A DNA stretch of 64,000 nucleotides from contig NZ_LT629796.1 of the NCBI RefSeq assembly GCF_900106065.1, positions 1,054,001-1,118,000 on the forward strand, written 5' to 3'. This document shows positions 33,618-42,706 of the stretch, piece after piece. A program made the position numbers and the translations under genes. The DNA is from Pseudomonas mandelii. GTDB lineage: Bacteria > Pseudomonadota > Gammaproteobacteria > Pseudomonadales > Pseudomonadaceae. The stretch's first letter is position 1. Every line of letters starts with the position of its first letter. The notes beneath the pieces were generated by a model, which made no database searches, was not told the DNA's origin, and was given only the letters and a program-made list of their open reading frames with translations.

Positions 33618-34421
33618 ATGACGCCGCGCCAACGTTTTTTTGACTGCCTGCAACGATCACCACCCGCGCTGTTCGAGGCCGCGCTGTGGATGGCGGCCGA
33701 ACATGACAAAGAGGTGGATGCCGAGAAGGTGCTGGCAGACTTCCGAGACCTGCAACAGCGGGTCAGCCATGGCTTGCCGATGCTGCCGGTGAGCGAACTG
33801 GCCCAGCCGCTGCTGCGGCGCATGAATGACCTGGGGTTCGCCCAGGACGATTTCACCCCGTTGCGCCCGCAAGTGGCCCTGCTCAACAAAGTGCTGGAAC
33901 TCAGGCGCGGCCAGCCGTTGTCCCTGGGGCTGATCGCACTGGAGTTGGCCAAGCGCCTGGAGATCCCTTTGGTCGGGGTCAATTTCCCCGGTCATTTCCT
34001 GCTGCGGGTGCCGGGCGCCGATCATCTGCTGGACCCCTGCGGTGGCCGCCGCTTGTACCCCAATGATTGCCGTGAACTGCTGCAACGCCAGTACGGCCCG
34101 AACATGCAACTCAACGCCGAGCACATGCTGACCGCCGACCCTGTGCAGATGCTGCAACGGCTGTCACGCAATCTGCGTCAGTTGCACCTTGCCCACGATG
34201 ACTACATCGGCGCCTTGATCGACGCTGAACGCGTGCTGGCACTGGGCAACGCCAACGCCGCCGATTACCTCGCCCGGGCCAGCCTCTATCAACGGCTGGA
34301 TTGCCCGAACGCCGAGCGTTTCGACCTGGAGCATGCGCTGCTGCTCAGTGATGACCCGATCCAGCGGATTCGCCTGACTGAACGACTGGGGCATTTGCCG
34401 CCCAACTCGATCGTCCACTAA
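33618..34421 (+). CDS. SirB1 family (transglutaminase-like, TPR) protein
   Basis: A 267-residue cytoplasmic protein. The central SirB1 N-domain has LRRGQPLSLGLIALELAKRL, then PLVGVNFPGHFLLRVPGA and DPCGGRRLYPNDCRELLQRQ. The C-terminal part has two TPR-like helical pairs (HDDYIGALIDAERVLALGNA). Relatives lie beside prmC/hemK in other bacteria; here it stands alone. ATG 33618 is chosen, with GGAG seven bases before; the open frame from 33558 has no signal. Function not established. Confidence 0.85.
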   Translation: MTPRQRFFDCLQRSPPALFEAALWMAAEHDKEVDAEKVLADFRDLQQRVSHGLPMLPVSELAQPLLRRMNDLGFAQDDFTPLRPQVALLNKVLELRRGQPLSLGLIALELAKRLEIPLVGVNFPGHFLLRVPGADHLLDPCGGRRLYPNDCRELLQRQYGPNMQLNAEHMLTADPVQMLQRLSRNLRQLHLAHDDYIGALIDAERVLALGNANAADYLARASLYQRLDCPNAERFDLEHALLLSDDPIQRIRLTERLGHLPPNSIVH

Positions 34422-34423
34422 CG

Positions 34424-34525
34424 CCCCCTGTAGGAGCGAGGCTTGCCCGCGAACCGGGCGCCTCGGTCTGTCAGCACGACCTCGTTATCGTTCTTCGCGG
34501 GCAAGCCTCGCTCCTACAGGGGGGG
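34424..34525. repeat. Inverted pair of REP elements
   Basis: Two arms of about 30 bases (from CCCCCTGTAGGAGCGAGGCT at 34424, and its complement ending 34525) with some 40 bases between, of the same REP type as 31789-31850. It fills the gap between two convergent genes and could act as a bidirectional barrier. Confidence 0.9.
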
Positions 34526-34536
34526 CGCGTGGGGCT

Positions 34537-35172
34537 TTAAGGGGTGTCTGGCTGGTTCGCCGGGTGGGCCTTGATGAAGGCGGGATGGGTTGCGGCCAAC
34601 GCCGCCACTCGGCGAATCCGTGGATACGCCTCAAGCGAAATATTGAAACGTTCGGCGGCATAGAGCTGAGGGATCAGATACACATCCGCCAGGCCCGGTT
34701 CGTCGCCAAAGCAGTAACCGTCATCACCGATCAACTGTTCCACCGTCGCCAGCCCTTGGCTGATCCAGTGCCCGATCCACTCCACCACCTGCGGTTCATC
34801 GTGGCCCAACTGCCGCAGCTTGTTGAGCACGCTGACGTTATGCAGCGGATGCACGTCGCAGCCGATTACCGCCGCAACACCACGCTCATGAGCGCGCGCG
34901 GCCAGGTCTTTGGACAGCAACGGCACCTGTGGATAACGTTCCTCCAGGTACTCGATGATCGCCGGCGACTGGATCAACAGGCCGCCTTCATCGGTTCGCA
35001 AGGCCGGCACGCGCCCTTGTGGGTTGATGGCCTGATACGGCGCTTGCCGATGCTCGCCACCTGGCGGTGCGATCAGGTTGACCGGCAGTGCCTGGTAATC
35101 CAGGCCCTTGAGCGCCAACGCGATGCGCACCCGGTACGACGACGTCGAACGGTAGTAGGTATAAAGCTCCAT
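34537..35172 (-). CDS. maiA: Maleylacetoacetate isomerase
   Basis: A 211-residue zeta-class glutathione transferase that turns maleylacetoacetate into fumarylacetoacetate, the middle step of homogentisate breakdown. The glutathione site motif TYYRSTSSYRVRIALALKG is intact; INPQGRVPALRTDEGGLLIQ SPAIIEYLEERY follows in the thioredoxin fold, then the helical domain with YCFGDEPGLADVYLIPQLYA. It is the third gene of the hmgA-fahA-maiA operon, 12 bases after fahA. Confidence 0.95.
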   Translation of the reverse strand: MELYTYYRSTSSYRVRIALALKGLDYQALPVNLIAPPGGEHRQAPYQAINPQGRVPALRTDEGGLLIQSPAIIEYLEERYPQVPLLSKDLAARAHERGVAAVIGCDVHPLHNVSVLNKLRQLGHDEPQVVEWIGHWISQGLATVEQLIGDDGYCFGDEPGLADVYLIPQLYAAERFNISLEAYPRIRRVAALAATHPAFIKAHPANQPDTP

Positions 35173-35184
35173 GACCGGATCCTC

Positions 35185-36489
35185 TTAGCGCGCCGCGATC
35201 ACTTTGCCACGGCATTCGCCGAAACCGATGGAGGCAAAACCGTCGCGGCTGCAACGGGCGCGCAGGATGATTTCGTCGCCGTCTTCGAGGAATTTGCGCA
35301 CCTCGCCCGACGCCAGCTCGATCGGCTTTTTCCCGCCTTCGGTGATTTCCAGCAAGCTGCCGAATTGACCGCTTTCCGGCCCCGACAACGTGCCCGAGCC
35401 AAAGAGGTCACCGGCCTGCAACTGGCAGCCGTTGACGCTGTGGTGCGCGACCATTTGCGCCACGGTCCAGTACATATGTTTGGTGTTGCTGAGGGTCAGG
35501 CGATGGGCCGGGAGTTTTTGCTCGCGCAGGCCTTCGGTGAGCAACAGCACTTCCAGCTCGATATCGAACGCTCCTGCGGCTTGATCGCGCTTGTCGAACA
35601 GATACGGCAACGGCTGTGGATCGCCTTCCGGACGTGCCGGCTGAGCACGGCGGAACGGCTCCAGCGCTTCGGCCGTCACTACCCACGGCGAGATGCTGGT
35701 GATAAAGCTTTTTGACAGGAACGGCCCCAGCGGCTGGTATTCCCAAGCCTGGATGTCGCGCGCCGACCAGTCGTTGAGCAGGCAGAAACCGGCAATGTGA
35801 TCGGCCGCATCACCAATGGCGATCGAGTCGCCCATCTCGTTGCCCGGGCCGATCCAGATGCCCAGTTCCAGCTCGTAATCCAGACGTGCGCACGGGCCGA
35901 AGGTCGGCTCGGTCTGACCGGCCGGCAAGGTCTGGCCTTTCGGGCGGCGAACGTCGGTGCCGGAGGGGCGAATGGTCGAGGCACGACCGTGATAACCAAT
36001 CGGTACGTACTTGTAGTTCGGCAGCAAAGGGTTGTCGGGACGGAACAGTTTGCCGACGTTCTGTGCGTGCTCGATGCCGACGTAGAAGTCGGTGTAATCG
36101 TTTATTTTCGCCGGCAGGTGCATCTCGCAATTCGCCGCCAGCGGCAGCAGTTTTGCGCCTTGGGCTTCGATCTTGCCATGCAGGGTGCTGCCTTCAGCGA
36201 ACAGGTCCAGCAGACGTTCGCGTAGCGCCACGCGAGCCTCACGGCCCAATTCGAAAAACGCATTGAGCTGGCCGCCACGGGTGGCTTCTACGGCGGTTTT
36301 TGCCAGGCCGTCGAACAGGCCGGCGTCCAGTGCCGCTTCCAGATCAAAAATATGTTCGCCAATGGCCACACCGCTGCGCGGTGCCGAACCTTTTACGCTG
36401 AACACGCCCAGCGGCAGGTTTTGCAGTGGGAAATCAGCGTGGCCGTTGGCGGAAGAAACCCAGCTACGAGTGATGGAAGTCTGAGTCAT
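35185..36489 (-). CDS. fahA: Fumarylacetoacetase
   Basis: A 434-residue hydrolase that splits fumarylacetoacetate to fumarate and acetoacetate, ending tyrosine/phenylalanine breakdown. The N-terminal beta domain is about 1-120; the catalytic domain has YTDFYVGIEHAQNVGKLFRP (metal-binding Asp and catalytic His), GYHGRASTIRPSGTDVRRPK, LDYELELGIWIGPGNEMG (metal Glu pair) and LLNDWSARDIQAWEYQPLGP (metal Asp). Full length. It starts three bases after the hmgA stop, so the two are translationally close. Confidence 0.96.
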   Translation of the reverse strand: MTQTSITRSWVSSANGHADFPLQNLPLGVFSVKGSAPRSGVAIGEHIFDLEAALDAGLFDGLAKTAVEATRGGQLNAFFELGREARVALRERLLDLFAEGSTLHGKIEAQGAKLLPLAANCEMHLPAKINDYTDFYVGIEHAQNVGKLFRPDNPLLPNYKYVPIGYHGRASTIRPSGTDVRRPKGQTLPAGQTEPTFGPCARLDYELELGIWIGPGNEMGDSIAIGDAADHIAGFCLLNDWSARDIQAWEYQPLGPFLSKSFITSISPWVVTAEALEPFRRAQPARPEGDPQPLPYLFDKRDQAAGAFDIELEVLLLTEGLREQKLPAHRLTLSNTKHMYWTVAQMVAHHSVNGCQLQAGDLFGSGTLSGPESGQFGSLLEITEGGKKPIELASGEVRKFLEDGDEIILRARCSRDGFASIGFGECRGKVIAAR

Positions 36490-36492
36490 GGG

Positions 36493-37797
36493 TTATCTCC
36501 GGGTCGGGTCGAAAGTGGCGGGCAGCGAGGCCCAGCAGGCGTCGTAATTGGTTTGCAGTTGCGGGCAATCCAGGGCGAAACGGCTCGGGCGCAGCACCTG
36601 GCTGGTCTCGAACATGAACGCCATGGTGTTGTCGATTTTCGCCGGAGCCAAGTCAGCGTTGATTGCCTTGGTGCAGGTTTCGCCATCCGGGCCATGAGCA
36701 CTCATGCAACTGTGCAACGACGCGCCGCCGGGCAAGAAGCCTTCGGCCTTGGCGTCGTACTCGCCCTTGATCAGGCCCATGAATTCGTTCATCAGGTTGC
36801 GGTGGAACCACGGTGGCCGGAAGGTTTTCTCGGCCACCATCCAGCGTGGCGGGAAGATCACGAAGTCCAGATTGGCCAGGCCGTGGACACTGGTCGGCGA
36901 GGTCAGGACGGTGAAGATCGAGGGATCCGGGTGATCGAAACTGACCGTGCCGATGGTGTTGAAACGGCGCAGGTCGTATTTGTAAGGCACGTTATTGCCG
37001 TGCCAGGCGACCACGTTCAGTGGTGAATGATCGAGCTCGCAGCCCCACAACTGGCCGAGGAATTTCTGTATCAGGGTGGTCGGTTGCTTGAGGTTTTCGT
37101 AATGCGCGACGGGGGTCAGGAAGTCTCGCGCGTTGGCCAGACCATTGCTGCCGATCGGCCCCAGATCCGGCAGGCGCAGTGGTGCGCCGTGGTTTTCAGC
37201 GATGTAGCCGCGAGCGTGCGGGTCAAGCAATTCGACGCGGAATTTCAGACCGCGCGGCAGCACGGCGATTTCCAGCGGCTCCAGGTCCAGCAGGCCCAGT
37301 TCGGTGGCGATGCGCAGGCGACCCTGCTCGGGCACCAGCAACAGTTCACCGTCGGCATTGAAGAACACGCGTTCCATGGAACGGTTGGCGCGGTAGCTGT
37401 AGATGCTGATCCCGGCGGGTTTGTCCGCGCCCGAGTTGGCGGCCATGCTCACCAGCCCGTCGATGAAGTCGGTCGGCTCGGTCGGGATGTCCAACGGGTT
37501 CCAGCGCAGGCGATTGGGAGTCACTTCACCCAACGGACCACCGGCCAGTTGCCGCTCCAGTTTGACGAACGCCGGGTGATTGGCCGACGGCTGAATGCGG
37601 TACATCCAGGTGCGTCGCGCTTCGCTGCGGGCCATGGTGAACGCGGTGCCGGAGAACAGTTCAGTGTAGAGGCCGTAAGGGGCTTTTTGCGGGGAGTTCT
37701 GGCCGACGGGCAGTGCGCCGGGCAACGCTTCGCTGCTGAATTCGTTGCCGAAGCCTGACTGATAAGCCAGCGCTGGCGCCGTTGAATCGAGGTTCAT
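36493..37797 (-). CDS. hmgA: Homogentisate 1,2-dioxygenase
   Basis: A 434-residue Fe(II) dioxygenase opening the ring of homogentisate to maleylacetoacetate. Landmarks: [20 protein letters not shown] at the N-terminus, [20 protein letters not shown], then [20 protein letters not shown] with the metal His and Glu, and [16 protein letters not shown] with the last His. ATG 37797 is chosen because AGGAGG lies six bases before it; the frame extends another 20 codons without a signal. First gene of the operon hmgA-fahA-maiA, divergent from hmgR, with the regulator palindrome between. Loss would cause pyomelanin formation. Confidence 0.96.
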   Translation of the reverse strand: MNLDSTAPALAYQSGFGNEFSSEALPGALPVGQNSPQKAPYGLYTELFSGTAFTMARSEARRTWMYRIQPSANHPAFVKLERQLAGGPLGEVTPNRLRWNPLDIPTEPTDFIDGLVSMAANSGADKPAGISIYSYRANRSMERVFFNADGELLLVPEQGRLRIATELGLLDLEPLEIAVLPRGLKFRVELLDPHARGYIAENHGAPLRLPDLGPIGSNGLANARDFLTPVAHYENLKQPTTLIQKFLGQLWGCELDHSPLNVVAWHGNNVPYKYDLRRFNTIGTVSFDHPDPSIFTVLTSPTSVHGLANLDFVIFPPRWMVAEKTFRPPWFHRNLMNEFMGLIKGEYDAKAEGFLPGGASLHSCMSAHGPDGETCTKAINADLAPAKIDNTMAFMFETSQVLRPSRFALDCPQLQTNYDACWASLPATFDPTRR

Positions 37798-37883
37798 GGA
37801 GCCTCCTGAACAGGGAGTAGGCAATGGCCTGTCGCTCTGCTGCAGAGGTCTCGGCACGCCAGGGTTATTTTTATCGTAATTCG

Positions 37884-37900
37884 ATTACGCATAACGTAAT
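37884..37900. promoter_or_regulatory. 17-bp palindrome, probable HmgR operator
   Basis: ATTACGCATAACGTAAT: arms ATTACG and CGTAAT around CATAA, 84 bases upstream of hmgA and 63 upstream of hmgR. In P. putida HmgR is known to bind a 17-bp palindrome in this intergenic region and to release it with homogentisate. The size and place agree. Confidence 0.7.
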
Positions 37901-37962
37901 TTGATTGGTATTGACCGTCAAGCTATAAAGACGCCCATTCGTCCCGGGATCACATCGCCTCC

Positions 37963-38766
37963 ATGGAAACGCCGCGCAACAACGATAAGCAGAAAGTCCG
38001 CTCGGCCGAGGTCGGTACCGACATCCTCAAGGCCCTGGCCGAGTTGTCGCCCTCGACCTCATTGTCGCGCCTGGCCGAACACGTGCAGATGCCAGCGAGC
38101 AAGGTCCATCGTTATTTGCAGGCGCTGATCGCCAGCGGTTTTGCCGAACAAAACGCAGCAACCAACCACTACGGCCTGGGCCGTGAAGCCTTGCGCGTCG
38201 GCCTCGCCGCCCTCAACAGTATGGACGTGCTGAAAGTCGCCGCCCTGCCCTTGGCCGAGTTGCGCGATGAACTGAACGAAACCTGCTTTCTGGCGGTATG
38301 GGGCAATCAGGGCGCGACCGTGGTGCACATCGAACCGGCGGTGCGTGCGGTGACGGTGGTGACGCAATTGGGTTCGGTGCTGCCGTTGCTCAGCTCGTCC
38401 ACCGGCCTGGTGTTTGGCGCGTTTCTACCCAAGCGCGAAACCGTGGACTTGCGCGACCAGGAACTGAAAGACACTGCCGACCACGCCTTGGCGAATGATC
38501 AGGCGTATGCGCAGTTGTGCGAACAGATCCGCGAACGCGGCCTGCATCATGTGCATGGGTTATTGATGCCGGGGGTGGACGCCTTGTCGGCACCGGTATT
38601 CAACGCGGTGGGGAACGTGGCGGCGGTCTTGACCATTGTCGGCCCGACCTCACTGTTTCACGCTGACGAAAACGGCCCGGCGGCGCAGCGATTGCTGGCG
38701 GCGACACGGGCCGTGAGTTGGCGGATGGGGTATGAGACACCGCCGATGTCTGAAGATCGGAACTGA
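37963..38766 (+). CDS. hmgR: IclR-family regulator HmgR
   Basis: A 267-residue IclR-type repressor. The N-terminal winged helix is VGTDILKALAELSPSTSLSR, then LAEHVQMPASKVHRYLQALI; the C-terminal ligand domain begins MDVLKVAALPLAELRDELNE and has TVVTQLGSVLPLLSSSTGLV. It is divergent from hmgA, the position of HmgR in Pseudomonas, where it represses the homogentisate operon until homogentisate is present. Full length. No strong Shine-Dalgarno is seen before ATG 37963, but this start gives the normal N-terminus. Confidence 0.9.
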   Translation: METPRNNDKQKVRSAEVGTDILKALAELSPSTSLSRLAEHVQMPASKVHRYLQALIASGFAEQNAATNHYGLGREALRVGLAALNSMDVLKVAALPLAELRDELNETCFLAVWGNQGATVVHIEPAVRAVTVVTQLGSVLPLLSSSTGLVFGAFLPKRETVDLRDQELKDTADHALANDQAYAQLCEQIRERGLHHVHGLLMPGVDALSAPVFNAVGNVAAVLTIVGPTSLFHADENGPAAQRLLAATRAVSWRMGYETPPMSEDRN

Positions 38767-38818
38767 TCAGCTCCGATCATTTATGCTCTGGATAACGCCT
38801 TGATGTGGGTCCCGACCA

Positions 38819-41800
38819 TCAACCGATCACGCGGGTCGAACTCTCGGGGGTCCAGTGCGGCACAGCCACCGCAGTGACATAACTGATTCCAACCGGAACG
38901 CCCGTGACGGCCGAGAGCACGTCGGTCAGATCCCTGATTGTGGACAGCAGACCAAGTGCAGAGGCCGCCGATCCTACCGAAGCGACCTTACCCAGGTACA
39001 TGAGGATTGCCCCACGCCATGCGGCAGCAAAATGCGCATTGGCGCCTGCAGAATCCCCATGGCTGGATGCAATGATGCCTTGCACGATCGAATGACTGAT
39101 CTTCAACACACTGACGGCGAATCCCACCGGCGGGACAAAGATCGAGATCACATCCAATGCCACTTCGAGAAGAATCTTGGTCTCCTGCCAAAACGCTTCG
39201 ACTGGCGTGGTGGTCAGGACATCCAGATCATCAAGTGCTCGATTAATCAGACTTTCGTACTCGGCCTTGAAGTTGTAGACCGGATGGGTTCCGCCCAACC
39301 CCGGTACTGGCAGCGAACCTTGCGGATCTCCGGACTTGCTGATGTAGGCGCCGACCCTGTCCTGCCCACGTAAACCGGCCAGACTCCGAAGATGCTCGCC
39401 CAAAAGTCGATCGTTCTGGATAGCCTTGGATAAATCACCGACCCAGATAAAGGACTTGCCAGGCGAATTCGGGATATAGGCAAACTTCACATGCCCCTCA
39501 CCAAAAACGTAACCCCCCGCTATGCGGGCACCTTCAAGCCAGAATTCATAAACCCCTTCGCCAGGTTCACTGCCGGGTGAAACACCGTCTGGCGTCCTTG
39601 TGTCTCGATCCAGCCCCTTGATTGACTCGATCAGCCAATCATAATGCGCCGACGGCAACGTGCCATTGAGCTTTTGCGTCAGTGCCGCCCTGAACATCTC
39701 GTTTTTCTTGAGCTCCCGATACAGGTTTGCCCGCAGATCAATATCCGGCGTCCATAGAAAGTTTGATTTCAGATAATGGCTGTAATGCTTGCCGGGCATC
39801 AAGTCGATTAGCTGATTGAGCGTACTGGAATTCAGCTCAGTCATTGGCTCGCCCGTGTCCTTCCACCAGAACTCAGACACCCGGATACTGTCTCTAAGCG
39901 TATTCGATCCAGGCAGCAAGATTTTCTCGAACACATTCGTATCGCTGCGCCACAGATGCCAATTGATAAATAACTGTGTCAGCGTCATTGCGCCTTTATG
40001 AAACTTCACCATGACTCGATCAGGATCGATTCGGCGATCGCCCGCCCGGCCCAGATACTCATTCAAATGGTTCATGACCAATTCACGAGAAAACTTTTGA
40101 AGGCCCTCAATATGAAATATGTCTTTTGACGCGTTATAGATGGCCTTGAAGTCCGTGGTCAATCGATTGAACAGCCGGCGATCAGACGTAGGGGCGTTTC
40201 GGTACCAATGGGGCGTGACGGCCTTTTCTTCCGCGTCTTCCCAGTCAAGGACACTTTGAATACTGCCCTTTAACATTTCACTTTCAACCCAGGCAACAAG
40301 ATTGACCTGGTCCCACCATGCTCTGCCCTGAATCCTCTCCCTCGGTTCACCACGCGGCCATTCCTTGCCGAACACTTCATGTTCCAGGTTATGTCGATCA
40401 CTCACATGCACTTGGGTTCGAAGGTAGGTGCGTCCCTCTTCTTCAAGGGCCCACAACCCTATATACCGTTGCAGACTGTCCAGATCGGAGAATTCGTACC
40501 AGTCTTTATTCATCGGGGAGCCCGGTGCATAGAGCACGTACGTTTTGAGATTCGAGTCTCCTCCTTTCCTCCGGTAGACAATGAGATCCTTCAAGGGCTT
40601 GAAGTTATAGAAAGCGCTTAACGCAATCCCAGACGCTTCAATAGAGGGATCACCAAAGTTGTAACGCTGAACAATATCCTGCGCAGTCGAGGTGACGTGT
40701 TTTTGCAAGATGGCGCCGAACAGGGTCAAAGCTGTCTTTCGACCCAACACTTCCCGCATCGCTTCCTTGACGTTCTGCTGGCCATACACTCTCTGCCGTG
40801 CGGGGCCGTACGCCAGACGCAGATCCAGCGTTTCAATGGCTCGCATTATGTTTTCAGGCGTCAGTCTGGCGAGGTCATGGTTTTTCTCCAGCGTAATCGT
40901 GTAGCGCCCTGCCTGATCATGTGCCCCATACATGAACGCTTGGGTCAGTGTTTTCCGCTCAATGTGTTCTACCCGTTTACCATTCGCCATCCTGACCGAG
41001 TGCTGAATATTCACGAACACCGTGTCAGGATCGATTCGCTCGTCGGTTCCCGGCGAGATAAACGCCTCTACGGCCTGTCGGGCATAAGCTGCAAGAGTCA
41101 CCACGTCCTTGGTCAACTCATGAAGCTGAATCTGGCTTTCAAGCAAGTTCTTCTCCAGACCGACATATAGCTGCTGATTGGTGACATAGGCCTTCTTAAA
41201 CCACTCGGGCCGAGCGTTCTCCAGCATCGCCTTGATCAAGAGCACATTTCGCGCATTTTCAGAGCGTACAAATGTATCCATGGACAGAACAGAATCCAGC
41301 GGTACCCACGCCGCCTCGGTATGCGCGCCGACGGTCACTAATTTTCGTACTTGATAGATGACATCAAGACTTTGCCTCGCCAGCACGCCGTTATTGCAAT
41401 GCTCAAACAGATCTTCAAGGATTCTCGCGTAGCGAATCGCTGGAACACTCGATACCAGACCTCGCTCGTCCTCCGGCAGCCCCTGCAAAAGTTCGGTGCG
41501 GTTTGACGCATCGGATAACCGCTGTTGCAACGTTTTATGAAGGTCACTCACGGTGCCGAATTTTTCCAATCCACCGAATGGTGAATAAAGAACAACCTCT
41601 TGACTGACTGCTGGATTCAGTTCATTTGCAACAGCGCCAGAAAGAGAAATCACAAAGGTGGATGCCAGCGTCGAAAAACCCCCCTGTTGTTTTTCAACCG
41701 AGACGGCATAGCAGGTACTTGGCAGTCCCGAACCGATTAAACCATTGATGGTCGCGACGTCGCCTTTGGACAACAGATTCTCGCTGGCCGCCAGGTCCAG

Positions 41801-42316
41801 TTCGCGCCAGAAAAGTCGCGCCTGAAGAGTGCGCAACTCCTGTTTAGGCGACGGTAAAGGACGATTTCCACTATCAACCAGAGAGGATACGCGCCAATAT
41901 TCACCTAATACGGAACTGCATTTCTCAGGCAGGTTTTGCATCAGTTCGGCGATCATTTTTCCAACGTTTGCCACATCCAGATATTTCAGCCTGAAGGTTT
42001 CTGTGCCGATCTTATCCAGCTCATACATTCCATATATATCAGCAGTGTATTGGGGTGGCCTGCCGCGCTTTAAGCACTCAAAAAACACATCTAGCAGGTT
42101 GCCGGTGGGTTCCGCAGATGTTGGACTTGCACCCGAACGAAGATTTACAAAACGGCGTGCTATAGAGCCCTCTGAATCCATCTTCTGAAATTCGGTCGTC
42201 AGGACAACCTGAAGAACCGCCTTGAACGAAGGAATTTTCCTGAGTGCTTCGAGTAAATTGTTACGTGCTTCACGTACTTGTTCCAGCATTGCATTTGTTG
42301 CTTGCTCGTCTTGCAT
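38819..42316 (-). CDS. Large DUF6543 (dermonecrotic-toxin-like) protein
   Basis: About 1,165 residues. The N-terminal third (LEALRKIPSFKAVLQVVLTT, then RRGRP-type repeats and YRVSS/LFWRELDLAA) and the repeated middle block (LTDFKAIYNASKDIFHIEGL, RIDPDRVMVKFHKGAMTLTQ, also RIDPDTVFVNIQHS) match the Pseudomonas DUF6543 dermonecrotic-toxin group as I know it. RIDPDxVxV occurs twice, suggesting internal duplication. Near the C-terminus are hydrophobic helices (VALDVISIFVPPVGFAVSVL; AAWRGAILMYLGKVASVG), then a short end. No signal peptide or catalytic C-terminal domain is evident. ATG 42316 is taken after a weak ACGAGA; GTG 42352 is the outer limit. GC is lower than in the neighbours. Confidence 0.7.
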   Translation of the reverse strand: MQDEQATNAMLEQVREARNNLLEALRKIPSFKAVLQVVLTTEFQKMDSEGSIARRFVNLRSGASPTSAEPTGNLLDVFFECLKRGRPPQYTADIYGMYELDKIGTETFRLKYLDVANVGKMIAELMQNLPEKCSSVLGEYWRVSSLVDSGNRPLPSPKQELRTLQARLFWRELDLAASENLLSKGDVATINGLIGSGLPSTCYAVSVEKQQGGFSTLASTFVISLSGAVANELNPAVSQEVVLYSPFGGLEKFGTVSDLHKTLQQRLSDASNRTELLQGLPEDERGLVSSVPAIRYARILEDLFEHCNNGVLARQSLDVIYQVRKLVTVGAHTEAAWVPLDSVLSMDTFVRSENARNVLLIKAMLENARPEWFKKAYVTNQQLYVGLEKNLLESQIQLHELTKDVVTLAAYARQAVEAFISPGTDERIDPDTVFVNIQHSVRMANGKRVEHIERKTLTQAFMYGAHDQAGRYTITLEKNHDLARLTPENIMRAIETLDLRLAYGPARQRVYGQQNVKEAMREVLGRKTALTLFGAILQKHVTSTAQDIVQRYNFGDPSIEASGIALSAFYNFKPLKDLIVYRRKGGDSNLKTYVLYAPGSPMNKDWYEFSDLDSLQRYIGLWALEEEGRTYLRTQVHVSDRHNLEHEVFGKEWPRGEPRERIQGRAWWDQVNLVAWVESEMLKGSIQSVLDWEDAEEKAVTPHWYRNAPTSDRRLFNRLTTDFKAIYNASKDIFHIEGLQKFSRELVMNHLNEYLGRAGDRRIDPDRVMVKFHKGAMTLTQLFINWHLWRSDTNVFEKILLPGSNTLRDSIRVSEFWWKDTGEPMTELNSSTLNQLIDLMPGKHYSHYLKSNFLWTPDIDLRANLYRELKKNEMFRAALTQKLNGTLPSAHYDWLIESIKGLDRDTRTPDGVSPGSEPGEGVYEFWLEGARIAGGYVFGEGHVKFAYIPNSPGKSFIWVGDLSKAIQNDRLLGEHLRSLAGLRGQDRVGAYISKSGDPQGSLPVPGLGGTHPVYNFKAEYESLINRALDDLDVLTTTPVEAFWQETKILLEVALDVISIFVPPVGFAVSVLKISHSIVQGIIASSHGDSAGANAHFAAAWRGAILMYLGKVASVGSAASALGLLSTIRDLTDVLSAVTGVPVGISYVTAVAVPHWTPESSTRVIG

Positions 42317-42352
42317 TAGAAATCTCGTTAGTTTGATCATAAAAAACGGCAC

Positions 42353-42706
42353 GTTGCTGCCGATTAACTTGAGACCAAACTAAAACAGATCGCCTTATTA
42401 TTAAAAACTCAAAAAATCTTTCAACATTTGTACAAGCAACTTAAACACAGAAGCGACACATAAAGAAAAAACGAAATAGATGAAATCGTACCCCTCACAA
42501 CAAAGCGACGCACTCAGCCACCGCTGAGTTTTACACTGTGACAACCGCCTCACCCCAATCTTCAATCAATCATTAAAACACCAGACCTTACATATAAGAT
42601 GAAACATCTTCCAGTGCAATTTTTCCCAACCTGAAAACAACGTAAAACAGAACCGACTATTCGCACTCTGAGGGCGCCTCCCCCTTAATAAAACGTATTG
42701 CGCTCT
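42353..42706. other. AT-rich gap upstream of the DUF6543 gene
   Basis: About 350 bases, clearly AT-rich, between the luxR-type stop and the DUF6543 start. It should hold the promoter of the DUF6543 gene; no single clear -10/-35 pair stands out. Such AT-rich leaders are often silenced by MvaT-type proteins in Pseudomonas; that is inference. Confidence 0.4.

Noticed and set aside
34564..35715. 383-codon plus-strand ORF
   Set aside because: Antisense to maiA and fahA, both clear enzymes.
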